NCBI GenBank assembly: GCA_030386875.1
Contig: CM059567.1
Span: forward strand, 57,520,020-57,584,019
Origin: Morinoia aosen
Taxonomy: Eukaryota; Arthropoda; Malacostraca; Amphipoda; Talitridae
Length of the DNA stretch: 64,000 bases
Direction of reading: 5' to 3'
The notes under the pieces are model-generated. The model was not told where the DNA came from. It worked only from the letters and a program-made list of their open reading frames with translations, and ran no database searches. Each line of letters begins with the position of its first letter. The first letter of the stretch is position 1. The position numbers were made by a program, and so were the translations under genes. Below, one piece after another: positions 46,108-57,175 of the stretch.

Positions 46108-46165
46108 GTGGTGCTCCCATGGGGACTGAGAGGTTCTGAGCTGAAGGTTTGATAGGCCTTCCTTT
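46108..46165 (+). mobile_element. SINE family A head fragment
   Basis: It contains ggtgctcccatggggactga, ggttctgagctgaaggtttg and ataggccttccttttgttga, which is the first ~60 bp of the family body. The next array starts inside the last motif. Confidence 0.75.
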
Positions 46166-47098
46166 TGTTGAATGTTGATTGGCATTCATATTGTTGAATG
46201 TTGATTGGCATTCCTATTGTTGAAATGTTGATTGGCCTTCCTTCTGTTGAAATGTTGATTGGCCTTCCTTCTGTTGAAATGTTGATTGGCCTTCCTTCTG
46301 TTGAAATGTTGATTGGCCTTCCTTCTGTTGAAATGTTGATTGGCCTTCCTTCTGTTGAAATGTTGATTGGCCTTCCTTCTGTTGAAATGTTGATTGGCCT
46401 TCCTTCTGTTGAAATGTTGATTGGCCTTCATTTTGTTGAAATGTTGATTGGCCTTCCTTTTGTTGAAATGTTGATTGGCCTTCCTTCTGTTGAAATGTTG
46501 ATTGGCCTTCCTTTTGTTGAAATGTTGATTGGCCTTCCTTTTGTTGAAATGTTGATTGGCCTTCCTTCTGTTGAAATGTTGATTGGCCTTCCTTTTGTTG
46601 AAATGTTGATTGGCCTTCCTTCTGTTGAAATGTTGATTGGCCTTCCTTCTGTTGAAACGTTGATTGGCCTTCCTTCTGTTGAAATGTTGATTGGCCTTCC
46701 TTTTGTTGAAATGTTGATTGGCCTTCCTTTTGCTGAAATGTTGATTGGCCTTCCTTTTGTTGAAATGTTGATTGGCCTTCCTTTTGTTGAAATGTTGATT
46801 GGCCTTCCTTTTGTTGAAATGTTGATTGGCCTTCCTTTTGTTGAAATGTTGATTGGCCTTCCTTCTGTTGAAATGTTGATTGGCCTTCCTTTTGTTGAAA
46901 TGTTGATTGGCCTTCCTTTTGTTGAAATGTTGATTGGCCTTCCTTTTGTTGAAATGTTGATTGGCCTTCCTTTTGTTGAAATGTTGATTGGCCTTCCTTT
47001 TGTTGAAATGTTGATTGGCCTTCCTTTTGTTGAAATGTTGATTGGCCTTCCTTCTGTTAAAATGTTGATTGGCCTTCTTTCTGCTGAAATTTTATTGG
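46166..47098. repeat. 27-bp minisatellite seeded from a SINE
   Basis: About 34 copies of gttgaaatgttgattggcct followed by tccttct or tcctttt. The segment ggccttccttttgttgaaatg-like is the SINE sequence adjoining on the left, so the array probably grew from that SINE end. ORFs of 307 and 266 codons are artefacts. Confidence 0.95.
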
Positions 47099-47548
47099 TC
47101 AACCGAAAATTAATAGAATAGAAAATAGAAAATATAGATAGAAATAGATAGAAATAGAAAATAGATTGAAATAGAAAATAGAATAAATTTGAAGGATGAA
47201 AAAATTCCGCAATGAGGGAAAACTTCATTAAACTTTTTTTCGACGAACTTTTCAGGTATCGGCAGTGATGAAATTTGTCTATGGTTTTGATGCAAGTTTT
47301 ATCACTCGAAGTTACTCAAACAACTATTCGTGAATGAGGGAAGGTATCGAAAAAATTTTTTGATTATAATATCAGCAAGAATTGGTAAAGTTAGAAAATC
47401 TACATATTTGAAAATTTAAACTGACTATGTCTTTCGTGTATTACTTTTTATTAATTTTTAGTGCTGCTTTGATAGCGACCTCGGAAGCGTTCACTGGAGC
47501 TTGATAGAAAGATTAGTTTGAGTTCAAGTCTGTTACGTAGCGTTAGTG
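47099..47548. other. Unannotated, with short A-rich repeat
   Basis: agatagaaatagaaaatag-type repeats lie at 47118-47185. No gene is seen. Confidence 0.45.
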
Positions 47549-47656
47549 TCCAGTCTGACTTTTTGCGCCAGAATATGCGTGTTTTTCGCCGCCTGAGCGA
47601 TTTGATTACTTGGAAGACGAAAAACACGCATGCAGGTGGCAAAAATGTTAGACTGG
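47549..47656. mobile_element. Short hairpin MITE, family F, copy 2
   Basis: The left arm (ccagtctgactttttgcgcc, atgcgtgtttttcgccgcc) is mirrored on the right (cgaaaaacacgcatgcaggt, aaaaatgttagactgg). It is the partner of 829-940. Confidence 0.7.
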
Positions 47657-48750
47657 GTAGCAGGAGGAATTTGGTTTACTTATCCACCGATGTTTTTCCT
47701 GATACTTATGTAGTAGTTATTGAATGTGTCAGCGAACTTTCCCTCATCGTCGTAACATACAATATTTTGAACATAAGCTTTTGTTGTATTTTGGTAACTA
47801 TTTTTCGGTCTGGTTACAGAATTCTAGTGAAATTATTTTTTTTAAGATTTAATTTAACTAGCTACTCATTCTACATAATTGATACTCAATCTACATTCTT
47901 TCTTGAAGAGTTAAAACTTCCTATAACTCAAAATCCGATCTATATTCATTCGTGCAGTGGCCTGACTCAAGTTAATCCAATCCAATCTAAATTCATTCGT
48001 GAAGAGACGTGGTTCAATTTAAAACTTTCCATAAATGCGACCCTGAACTCTTACCCATGAAAGTAGTTCATGAAAAACATGAAGCGTACGCTCGCGCGTC
48101 ATGTGTAACAAAAAACAACACAGCGAGATGGCTGATAAGGACTCGATGTTTTAAAACTCCTCTAACGCCACCATCCATTTCCGTCTCGCAGTTCCCAGGA
48201 AGGAGGCTCCCACCACGCAAATCTTGCGTTTTTGTTTGTTTTGGTGACCTTTTTTGGTCGACCGTGACCTTTTTTGCAGGTTTTTGTGCTGCAATCCGAC
48301 GCTAGTGAACCACTTTTTAGTATGTAGAATCGCCGTTTTGCTTCTTCGAATTAAATTCTACGTTATACGCAATCGTGAGACGGTATTTCCTGTTGGTTGA
48401 ACATGGTTGTGTTGTATTCATGTTGTGTGTGTGTGTTGAAGTGTGTTGTATTCCAACACATGCTGGGGACTTGGCGCTCATCGGGGAGTTGGTAGGACTC
48501 CCAAGCTCCTCTCGAGAAGGCATAGTAGTATAGTAATAGTGTGTCTCTCCTAGAAATAGTCCTCCATCTACCATAGCGGACTTGACGCTTCTCAAAGAGG
48601 CCCTAATATTTCTGAAACAAGTTAATCAATTTCGTTCAGTCTTGAACGACAAAAATTTTAGAGCTCAGTAGTTTAATTTTCCTTCAGTAAGCTATATTTT
48701 CATATCGGTAGATATTATTTTTATGTCGGTAACCCTTATTTTTACTTCGG
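47657..48750. other. Unannotated sequence
   Basis: Open frames at 47518-48060 and 48009-48305 have no recognisable domains or consistent splice sites. Confidence 0.4.
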
Positions 48751-49858
48751 TAGTACTATTTTCTCACGTCGGTAGCCCTCATTCTCGCGTCGGTAGCCCT
48801 CATTCTCGCGTCGGTAGCCCTCATTCTCGCGTCGGTAGCCCTCATTCTCGCGTCGGTAGCCCTCATTCTCGCGTCGGTAGCCCTCATTCTCGCGTCGGTA
48901 GCCCTCATTCTCGCGTCGGTAGCCCTCATTCTCGCGTCGGTAGCCCTCATTCTCGCGTCGGTAGCCCTCATTCTCGCGTCGGTAGCCCTCATTCTCGCGT
49001 CGGTAGCCCTCACTCTCACGTCGGTAGCCCTATTTTCTCACGTCGGTAGCCCTATTTTCTCACGTCGGTAGCCCTATTTTCTCACGTCGGTAGCCCTATT
49101 TTCTCACGTCGGTAGCCCTATTTTCTCACGTCGGTAGCCCTATTTTCTCACGTCGGTAGCCCTATTTTCTCACGTCGGTAGCCGTATTTTCTCACGTCGG
49201 TAGCCCTATTTTCTCACGTCGGTAGCCCTATTTTCTGACGTCGGTAGCCCTATTTTCTCACGTCGGTAGCCCTATTTTCTCACGTCGGTAGCCCTATTTT
49301 CTCACGTCGGTAGCCCTATTTTCTCACGTCGGTAGCCCTATTTTCTCACGTCGGTAGCCCTATTTTCTCATGTCGGTAGCCCTATTTTCTCACGTCGGTA
49401 GCCCTATTTTCTCACGTCGGTAGCCCTATTTTCTCACGTCGGTAGCCCTATTTTCTCACGTCGGTAGCCCTATTTTCTCATGTCGGTAGCCCTATTTTCT
49501 CACGTCGGTAGCCCTATTTTCTCACGTCTGTAGCCCAATTTTCTCACGTCGGTAGCCCTATTTTCTCACGTCGGTAGCCCTATTTTCTCATGTCGGTAGC
49601 CCTATTTTCTCACGTCGGTAGCCCTATTTTCTCACGTCGGTAGCCCTATTTTCTCACGTCGGTAGCCCTATTTTCTCACGTCGGTAGCCCTATTTTCTCA
49701 CGTCGGTAGCCCTATTTTCTCACGTCGGTAGCCCTATTTTCTCACGTCGGTAGCCCTATTTTCTCACGTCGGTAGCCCTATTTTCTCACGTCGGTAGCCC
49801 TATTTTCTCACGTCGGTAGCCCTATTTTCTCACGTCGGTAGCCCTATTTGCTCACTTC
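48751..49858. repeat. 21/22-bp minisatellite in two blocks
   Basis: The left block (about 48773-49015) has ~12 uniform 21-bp units, tcggtagccctcattctcgc+g. The right block (about 49020-49858) has ~38 units of 22 bp, tcggtagccctattttctca+cg. The switch is abrupt. The 22-bp block has no sustained ORF. Confidence 0.97.
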
Positions 49859-50928
49859 TGAGGAGATTCCTGACATTGGGGCGATCGAGGGTAGATTTTC
49901 GAACAATTCAGGTCGTCGTAACGCTATGGCTGTCAGCGTAGTAAGTCCACTTGGAATGACTTACGCTGTGCCATTAAAGCCTCAAAATGTTTAGAAAAAT
50001 CTGGCCCCAGCTTTTGCTGCTCGACCTTTTATTTGAATAGTTATTTTGTCGTCAGTGCTTAACAATTTTCCAACACTTAACCTTTGGTCAGTAAAAGCGT
50101 TCGGATCTCACCATTGTAATATTCTCGTACGTCTTGTTTTCTATGAACCATTTTTAGTGATTTATTTACATGGAGTACATCAAATGGCCTTAGTGGTGTG
50201 ACCTAAAGATGAATTAAACGGGAAATTGGGCAAACGCTTCCACGATTTCATGTTTTGTATTGATTCATGTGAGCGTTTACTTAGTTACAGCGCTTGAATC
50301 TTATTTATTCGTTCACTAAATTACACGTCTTGAGTGACGTTTATTGACTTACTGTTGTCAAAATCTCCATTTATGTTATCATTGCTGTGACATTTTAAAT
50401 TTGTAAAATGGTGGTTGCCTGGTGACAGCGCTTGTTGACGGTGCGGTTGGTCATTGTTCACGTCATGATGTACTTATTTCTTTTCCTGACTTTTTTCACA
50501 AAGCGGTTAACTCGCTTGTTTAAAAGTTAAAAACAGTGAAAATTAATTATTTAGTTTTCGTGAATGGTATTTGGGATTGGAAATTCCATCGGGAAATTAG
50601 GTTACTATATAAACTCGACTTCCATGGTATATTTCTTCAGTACACTTTGATTTGGATTGCATGAATCTAGTTTGAATATCTGGATTTTTTACGCTTCTTT
50701 GCCAGAGGTAGAAGAAAGCATTTAATTTAGCATCGAAACAGCTTCTAGGGTCGGATAGTCAAAAAAATTACGTCGTCGTAAGTTTTTACGTCGTTTCCTC
50801 AGCGTAAGTTCATCATGCGATGTAAATAGTTAGAAAATCCGGCCGCTGTACCGCTGTAGAAGCGGTCTCTGCGACCTCTGCAGAGCTGGCTCCTGTAACG
50901 GTAGACCGAGGTAACGGTTTTCTACCGG
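49859..50928. other. Unannotated sequence
   Basis: No gene or strong repeat is recognised. Confidence 0.4.
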
Positions 50929-50986
50929 CATGAGGTCATGGTAGAAATGAGGCCATGGTAGAAATGAGGCCATGGTAGAAATGAGG
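50929..50986. repeat. 17-bp tandem repeat x 3.5
   Basis: Units read atgaggccatggtagaa. Confidence 0.85.
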
Positions 50987-51554
50987 CACTCTACCTTTCG
51001 TCTACTCCCTGAACTCGAGGTAGAACAGCTCCTCCGTCTACGCGGTAGTTCACTCTACCGCACGCCACACGCGCGAACCACTACAGTTGTACTCTTAGAT
51101 CGCGCATCAGAAAATGCACATGCACTCACATTACGTCTTTAAATGCGATATATTATTTCAAACTCACATTATTTATATCTGAATACCCCTCAGTGGGAAT
51201 CAAATAAGGTTAAGTGAATTAGGTTAAACATTTTTGTATCCCTTAGAATAAGGTTGATGGTAGGATGCCCTAGAAGTCGCTGAACTTATTCGGGCCCACA
51301 GGCAGCTATACTCAAATTTAACCATTGTACTAGACTTAAGAAACATTCTACCTCTGTATCACCTGTGGTAAATAAATTGTTTAAATTTTTTAAATAGCCA
51401 ATAGGCTTAGGTTAGTTCGGTTTGCACATCCTGCGCTATGGGGCGCCCCCAGGAGAGGTACTGTTAGGTTACCTCAGCTGTAGATAGGCATTTGCGATTT
51501 TTTATGTTTCGTGTCCATTTTGCTTCTTTCCGTTTCCATGCCTTCTTCGCTATC
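50987..51554. other. Unannotated sequence
   Basis: Weak SINE-head similarity (ggggcgcccccaggagaggt) occurs near 51440. No gene is seen. Confidence 0.35.
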
Positions 51555-51745
51555 TCTTCTTTGTCTTTTTTCCCTCTTCCTCCCGAACTTCCCGTTTCTA
51601 CGAGCAGGGTATCTTGTGTTGGGGCGCACCTTGTGCATAAATTCCCCGTTTTCTGCAGTCCACATTAAATGGTCCCTTGTCTGCGCTCTCTTGAGTTTGC
51701 CTTTGTTGTGACTAAAGTCTTTAACTAACTTATATAATAATAATG
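51555..51745 (+). mobile_element. SINE family A, diverged 3' part
   Basis: Contains gcgcaccttgtgcataaatt, ccacattaaatggtcccttg and actaacttatataataat. Confidence 0.6.
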
Positions 51746-52144
51746 TTAGTAATTATAATGATGATAATTGTAGTCATTATTATCGACTTTATTATTGTCA
51801 AAATCATTATTATTGTCAAAGCTGTGAAGTTTACATTGAGCAACCGCGCGTGCCGCGCCATCCAAACACAACCCAGGATGCGTCAGTGAATCTACTATTC
51901 AGTTTACCTTCCTGGAAGTTGATTTCAGCTGACAGCTTTCTCTTGTTTCGAAGCAAATTCCGTGGATCAAAAGTTCAGGAAGCCATAGTCGGTAGAAAGC
52001 CGAAGATTGCCAAGATTTTTGTTATAATTTAATAATCATGAACATCTAAATGACATACTGAGTTTTGACGATGAATAAGAAAATCAGTGTTCAGAATGGT
52101 CATTGCTAGTTTTCCGTGGGTATTTCAGAACTTTATATCTTGAA
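51746..52144. other. Unannotated sequence
   Basis: An AT-rich atgatgataattgtagtcat-type low-complexity stretch lies at 51745-51815. No gene is seen. Confidence 0.4.
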
Positions 52145-52485
52145 AAACCCTGTTCACTCCTAGAGGAAGCGTGTGAGGTCCCGAGCTGAATGTTCGGTTG
52201 GCGTTCATTTTCTTGGAATAAAAAGTTTTTTTATACGGATGAATCATCTTTTTTCGGTTTACTGCGTTTTTTTTCAGCGTCATCTTTTTTTCGACTTTTG
52301 TTTCATAAACTTTTTCCAATCTTGCTGTCTCTATGCACAGGGATTGGGGACACATATTGTGCTTAGATACCCCGTTCTCTTTAACACCATATCAAAGGGT
52401 GCTTCCCTCCTCCTTTTCTGGGGAACATATTTGTTGTGGTTATTACGACCTAAACTAACTTATTATCTAATTTAATACAATCTGT
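52145..52485 (+). mobile_element. SINE family A
   Basis: Contains gtgaggtcccgagctgaatg, the body, caccatatcaaagggtgctt and cctaaactaacttattatct. Confidence 0.75.
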
Positions 52486-52737
52486 CTGCGTAAATTTATT
52501 CAGATACTCTGAGTAATATGATAATAGTTATTTTATGAACAATTTACACGTATTTAAAAGTTAGAGCTGAACTCTAACGAGCTTATCGTGCCTCGCTGAA
52601 TGTTCAAACGGTAGCCCTCGGTCTCGCGTTCTGGTAAAGGCTACCACCGTCTGCCTCCACCAGAGCCTAAAATCAGGAGACTAAACTCTACCTTGCGGCG
52701 CGGTGTGGTTTCACAACCGCTGCATGCGAACGTTCTG

Positions 52738-52958
52738 GTCCAAGAGCCTGATTTTGAAACAATTTCTGTCCGTGTGGCAGCACAGTTGATCTTGAAGATA
52801 TCATCTAAGGTCAACCACAACTAAAGCGGATAAAGTTCTATCCAAGTTATTGATTTAAGGGACTGATTTTGAAACAATTTCCGCCCGTATAGCGGCGCAG
52901 GTCATCTTGCAGGCATCATCTTATGTGAATCGCAACTAAAACATAAGTCCTATCCCTG
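52738..52958. repeat. ~110-bp tandem duplication
   Basis: Two diverged copies each contain ctgattttgaaacaatttc, a gcgcag/gcacag segment, cttgaagatatcatct-like and aagt-cctatcc-like ends. Confidence 0.7.
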
Positions 52959-53239
52959 TCGCTCGTGATTTGAATCGAGCACCGCATTAAGTAACTACCG
53001 CTTGTTTCATCTATACATTTTGAGACGCCTACAAGGTGATACATTATTCTAGGATTAAACCTAAGCTACCAAAAAAAGGACCTTGGAACAGCGTTGCTCT
53101 CGTCCCGCGACAGAAGGAGTCGTCGATGTCACCTTTTTTCTGCCTTCCAGTCAAGTGCGGCCTGAAGAACGTTCCCGCGCTTTGTTATTCTTGCACCAAC
53201 GCTCTCGGGTTACTTAGAAGATTTTGTATAAGTTCGTCG

Positions 53240-53545
53240 ATTTTGGGGTCCCGAGCTGAAGGTTAGGTAGACCTTCCTTAGGTTAAAACGCAATAGGATT
53301 TTTATCTGGTTGGATAGGATAGGACAAGATAGGATCTGCTACCTTGTCTTTCAGCTCCTACTACTTGCTTCTTCAACTTTTTTCTTGTTTCGTAAACTTG
53401 TTTCAAAACTTACTGTGTCTATGCACCTTGTGCGTAGATTCCTCGTTCCCTCAACTCCATACTAAATGGTGCCTTCCTCCTTCCTCTCTTTGGAACGCCT
53501 TTTTTGCGGTTAGGGAGGCTTAAGCTAACATCTAATCTGACTGTT
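53240..53545 (+). mobile_element. SINE family A, 5' truncated
   Basis: Contains gggtcccgagctgaaggtta, ctccatactaaatggtgcct and gttagggaggcttaagctaa. Confidence 0.8.
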
Positions 53546-53668
53546 TTCTCTGAATTTGGGAAGTTCGTCCCGGGTGTGCCTCAACTATTTCGGTGGTGAC
53601 AGGATCTTCCAAAACTCTTGTGTTGCTGGGCTCATTGTATAAAATCTAGCGATAAGTTTACTCTAGGG

Positions 53669-53896
53669 TTAACACTTTGGCTGCGACGTGTGCCACCGGT
53701 GGAACACGGAGGTAATTTTCATAATGCTACTGACCGACCAGCAGTCGCAAACTCAATTTTCATAAACACTTTAGGCTAAATGCAGGCATGATTCAGTTCA
53801 TCTTTGCTATTTTCAAAATAGTTTACAATAATTGACTTTAAATTTAAGTTTGGTATTGAACCTAATATTTAGTTGCCGCGCTGTCCCAAGTGTTAA
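53669..53896 (+). mobile_element. TTAA-type MITE, family E, copy 7
   Basis: A 228-bp copy with TTAA at both ends (53669-53672 and 53893-53896). The left end is cactttggctgcgacgtgtg followed by ccaccggtgg. It is one of the best-preserved copies. Confidence 0.8.
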
Positions 53897-53980
53897 GGAA
53901 CTAATTTCAGCTTCTTGATTTTATTTTGTTCCTTTCCGTGAGCCAGCGTCGGGCGTCAGACGATGGTGGAGCTGTGTACT

Positions 53981-54606
53981 TCGAAAATTGAGCCTCTGTA
54001 ATTGGTTCAAAATTGAGTCTCTGTGATTGGCTCAAAATTGAGCCTCTGTAATTGGCTCAAAATTGAGTCTCTGTGATTGGTTCAAAATTGAGTCTCTGTA
54101 ATTGGCTCAAAATTGAGCCTCTGTGATTGGCTCAAAATTAAGTCTCTGTAATTGGCTCAAAATTGAGTCTCTGTGATTGGTTCAAAATTGAGTCTCTGTA
54201 ATTGGCTCAAAATTAAGTCTCTGTGATTGGTTCAAAATTAAGTCTCTGTAATTGGCTCAAAATTGAGCCTCTGTAATTGGCCAAAATTGAGCCTCTGTAA
54301 TTGGCTCAAAATTGAGTCTCTGTGATTGGTTCAAAATTGAGTCTCTGTAATTGGCTCAAAATTGAGCCTCTGTCATTGGCTCAAAATTAAGTCTCTGTAA
54401 TTGGCTCAAAATTGAGTCTCTGTGATTGGTTCAGAATTGAGTCTCTGTGATTGGTTCAAAATTGAGTCTCTGTGATTGGCTCAAAATTGAGTCTCTGTGA
54501 TTGGCTCAAAATTGAGTCTCTGTGATTGGCTCAAAATTAAGTCTCTGTGATTGGCTCAAAATTGAGTCTCTGTGATTGGCTCAAAATTGAGTCTCTGTAA
54601 TTAGTT
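53981..54606. repeat. 25-bp minisatellite
   Basis: About 25 copies of attggctcaaaattgagtct+ctgtg, with scattered g/a, tc/cc and ctc/ttc variants. Confidence 0.97.
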
Positions 54607-55044
54607 CACTAGTACGTTACCTTGTGTTGTCGATGCATCACAAGTACACAACTCCCCCAGTTGCCGCGCTGCGCCGGTGCCAGCGCTCGAGCGCAGGTGT
54701 CTCACTTCCTCACCAATGTACACGTGCTCCGTACGGCCGGTTGCTGCTGCAGTAGCGGAGTACATAAAAATGTTCAATTTATCTGGTCTTTCTTGGTTAA
54801 CACAGCTACAGAAGTTCAGGATTAGTCCCGAGTAAGCTGCGTAAATTAATGGTTAACTGTGTGTACGGTCGATTTTCGAGCTGTACAAAATCTTACGCCT
54901 CGACTCATGTCAACATGAATTAGTTCGTTTTTCGTAACTTGAATGAGGCATTTCATGAGTTGGAAATTAATTTTCATCGATGATAATTGAGACGCATTAA
55001 ATGAGGTTATATACTCAAGTCGTCGTACCATTTCTTTTTCATTA
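54607..55044. other. Unannotated sequence
   Basis: A GC-richer patch at 54640-54750 gives no recognisable protein. Confidence 0.4.
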
Positions 55045-55190
55045 AACGTAACCGATGTTTTTTATATTTCCAGTAGGTCGGTTTTTAGGGATGAAAGTGT
55101 CTTTTCAGATATCGTTACCGACGTTCTTTATGGGGTGAAAGCATCTTTTTCAGAAATCGTTACCAACGTTTTTATTGGGTGAAAGTGTAG
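55045..55190. repeat. ~55-bp tandem repeat x 3
   Basis: Units contain atcgttaccgacgttcttta and ggggtgaaagcatcttttca. It lies just upstream of the 55237 exon. Confidence 0.8.
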
Positions 55191-55236
55191 TTATGAATAT
55201 ATCTATGGCTCATTGTAACAGTTTTCCTCGTTGCAG

Positions 55237-55929
55237 GTCCAGTTTATTCAGGACTGAGTGGCCCAGCGGCGCTGTCGGCGCGAGCTCTGGTTGAGTCGCC
55301 ACACCGAGCTCGCTCTCTGACATTAAACTTCGGTCACCCTCCTCTCGACACCGCCCACTCTGTTCGTCGCCAAGCTTCTCGCTCAACATTCCACCTTCAT
55401 TCGGGCACTGAAGGACCCGGAATCGCCCCAGAAGGACCCGGAATCGCCCCTGAAGGTTCCAGAATCGCCCCTGAAGGTTCCAGAATCGCCCCTGAAGGAC
55501 TCGCCATCGCCTCTGAAGGACCCGCAATCGACCCAGAAGGACCCGCAATCGCCCCAGAAGGTCCCAGAATCGCCCCTAAACATCCCGGAATCGTCCCTGA
55601 AGTAACACATCCTCCTCGTGAAATTTTCCGCTCCCCTCGTGACTCCGGTAATCCATATCGCGAAGCACGCGAGGGCTTCCGTGGACGCGGTCCAAACTTT
55701 CCTTCCGTGACGTCACGAGACTCGCTGTACAACCAGCCTCCTCCGCCGCTACCTGGACGGAGTTCCCTCGGTCACGCCCCTCACTCTGCCCTCTTTGAAG
55801 ATGAGGAACAGAGGGCAGCTTACACTCGCCACCTCCTGCAGCAGATAGCCCTCCTGGAGCAGGAGGTGGCCTCGCTGCACGCTGCTGCCGCCCTTGCAGG
55901 AGTTGCCAGCGACAAGCCTGGACAACACG
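55237..55929 (+). CDS. CSGALNACT: CSGALNACT-like exon b: stem with heptad repeat and coiled coil
   Basis: Acceptor ttgcag ends at 55236 and donor cacg|gtgagg is at 55930, so the exon is phase 1 to phase 1. It encodes residues 46-277 of the joined product with no stop. Order: Ser/Ala/Leu-rich start (GPVYSGLSGPAALSARALV), nine copies of a seven-residue repeat at residues 104-166, a basic and proline-rich spacer, then a predicted coiled coil at about 235-262 (LLQQIALLEQEVASLH). Lumenal stem coiled coils of this kind follow the anchor in known CSGALNACT proteins. The stem here is much longer than the vertebrate stem as I recall it. The call rests on frame continuity, GC content and the order of stem features rather than strong residue conservation. 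Confidence 0.8.
55410..55598 (+). repeat. Coding 21-bp minisatellite (9 x 7 residues)
   Basis: Nine units of the pattern E-G-(P/S/L)-(G/R/A)-I-A-P, DNA unit gaaggacccggaatcgcccc+a. The Ile-Ala-Pro core is best kept. The last unit is K-H-P-G-I-V-P. It is in frame throughout. Confidence 0.93.
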
Positions 55930-55980
55930 GTGAGGTGTTCCAGGGGTCATCCAATGTTGCTGAACTCTTGCTTGTCTTAT

Positions 55981-56236
55981 TTTTGTGCTCATCTCACCGT
56001 TATTTCTATCCTCTCACCGTTATTTCTATCCTCTCACCATTATTTCTATCCTCTCACCATTATTTCTATCCTCTCACCGTTATTTCTATCCTCTCACCAT
56101 TATTTCTATCCTCTCACCGTTATTTCTATCCTCTCACCATTATTTCTATCTTCTCACCATTATTTCTATCCTCTCACCATTATTTCTATCCTCTCACCAT
56201 TATTTCTATCCTCTCACCATTATTTCTATCCTCTCA
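55981..56236. repeat. 20-bp minisatellite after exon b
   Basis: About 12.5 copies of tctcaccattatttctatcc (variant accgtt). It begins about 50 bp downstream of the exon b donor. Confidence 0.95.
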
Positions 56237-56267
56237 AAGGTTATAGCTATATTAATTATGAGAATTT

Positions 56268-56608
56268 ATGCTCCCAGGGGGAAAATGTGAGGTCCAGAGC
56301 TGAAAGTTAGGTATGCCTTCTTTTTGTTGAAGTAAAACGTGTTTTGTTTTGTTAAGGACCATCTTTCTTCGGTGCGCTGCTGTCCTGTTTTTCAGCACCT
56401 CTCACTTTCTTCTTCTTCAACTTTTATCTTCTTCAATAATCTTCCATCTTAACTTACTGTTTCTACGCGCACGGGATCCTGTGTGGGAACACACCTTGTG
56501 CATAGATTCCGCGTTCCCTTAACTCCATACTAAATGGTGCCTTCATCCTTCCTCTCTTTGAACATCTTTATTGAGGTAAAGGGCTGGTAAAACTAACTTA
56601 TAATGAAT
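56268..56608 (+). mobile_element. SINE family A in intron b-c
   Basis: Contains gctcccagggggaaaatgtg, gaggtccagagctgaaagtt, the body, ctccatactaaatggtgcct and aactaacttataatgaatcc. It ends 70 bp before the next exon. Confidence 0.85.
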
Positions 56609-56678
56609 CCATCAATCAATCAGGATGCAGAAACTCTCACTTGCGGCAGGTTTTTTTTTACATAAATTATTTTCGCAG

Positions 56679-56940
56679 CGGAGACGCTGGGGGGGCGCCG
56701 GGAGCCCCTGGGTGCCCCTCACACCCCAGCGGGGGGTGCACAGCAGACGGCCCCCCAGTCCCACCACGGGTCCTCCCACTTTGCCCCCCCTCCCTCGTCT
56801 GCTGGGGGCAACGCCTCCTCCTCCCACGCCTCCACCGCCTCCCACGCCTCCTCTGCCGCCTCCGAGTCCGCCTGCTCTGCCACTCTGCAGCAGCAGATCC
56901 TGCAGAGTGAAGTCGTCAGGGGCCTGCCTCTCAACAACGA
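56679..56940 (+). CDS. CSGALNACT: CSGALNACT-like exon c: stem to start of the conserved domain
   Basis: Acceptor tttcgcag ends at 56678 after a T-rich tract. The donor is set at 56941 (aacga|gtacga), because GA plus the G of the next exon restores NNEYEVVPF. Residues 278-363: Gly/Pro/Ala-rich, then a His-Ala-Ser-rich low-complexity run (ASSAASESACSAT), then LQQQILQSEVVRGLPLNNE. The last part resembles the helical segment before the conserved EYxxxPF motif in CSGALNACT proteins. The exon is very GC-rich. If the donor were ignored, the frame would run on into AT-rich intron. Confidence 0.85.
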
Positions 56941-57175
56941 GTACGAGCCTCTTTTAAATACTGTTTTATTTAAATACGGGATTTTCTTCAAAAGGGGCTC
57001 ACTTAAATTCAGGCTTCTTCTGTTAAAAATTGGTGATAATTTTTTTAACAGAAATTAACAGAAATTGTTAAATTTTGTTAAAAAATTCTACTGTTTAAAA
57101 CGGGCTTCTATTAATAATTGGCGCACGTAAATATGGGTGCACTTGAACCCGAGTTAACGTAAACTCGGACCAACT
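56941..57175. other. Intron, AT-rich
   Basis: Start of the 4.66-kb intron between exons c and d. A short inverted motif (attttgttaaaaaattcta) occurs but nothing else is recognised. Confidence 0.5.

Noticed and set aside
46198..47228. 307- and 266-codon ORFs
   Set aside because: They come from the 27-bp minisatellite that grew from a SINE end.
47518..48060. 180-codon ORF
   Set aside because: It starts inside a hairpin MITE, has AT-rich composition and no domain or splice sites.
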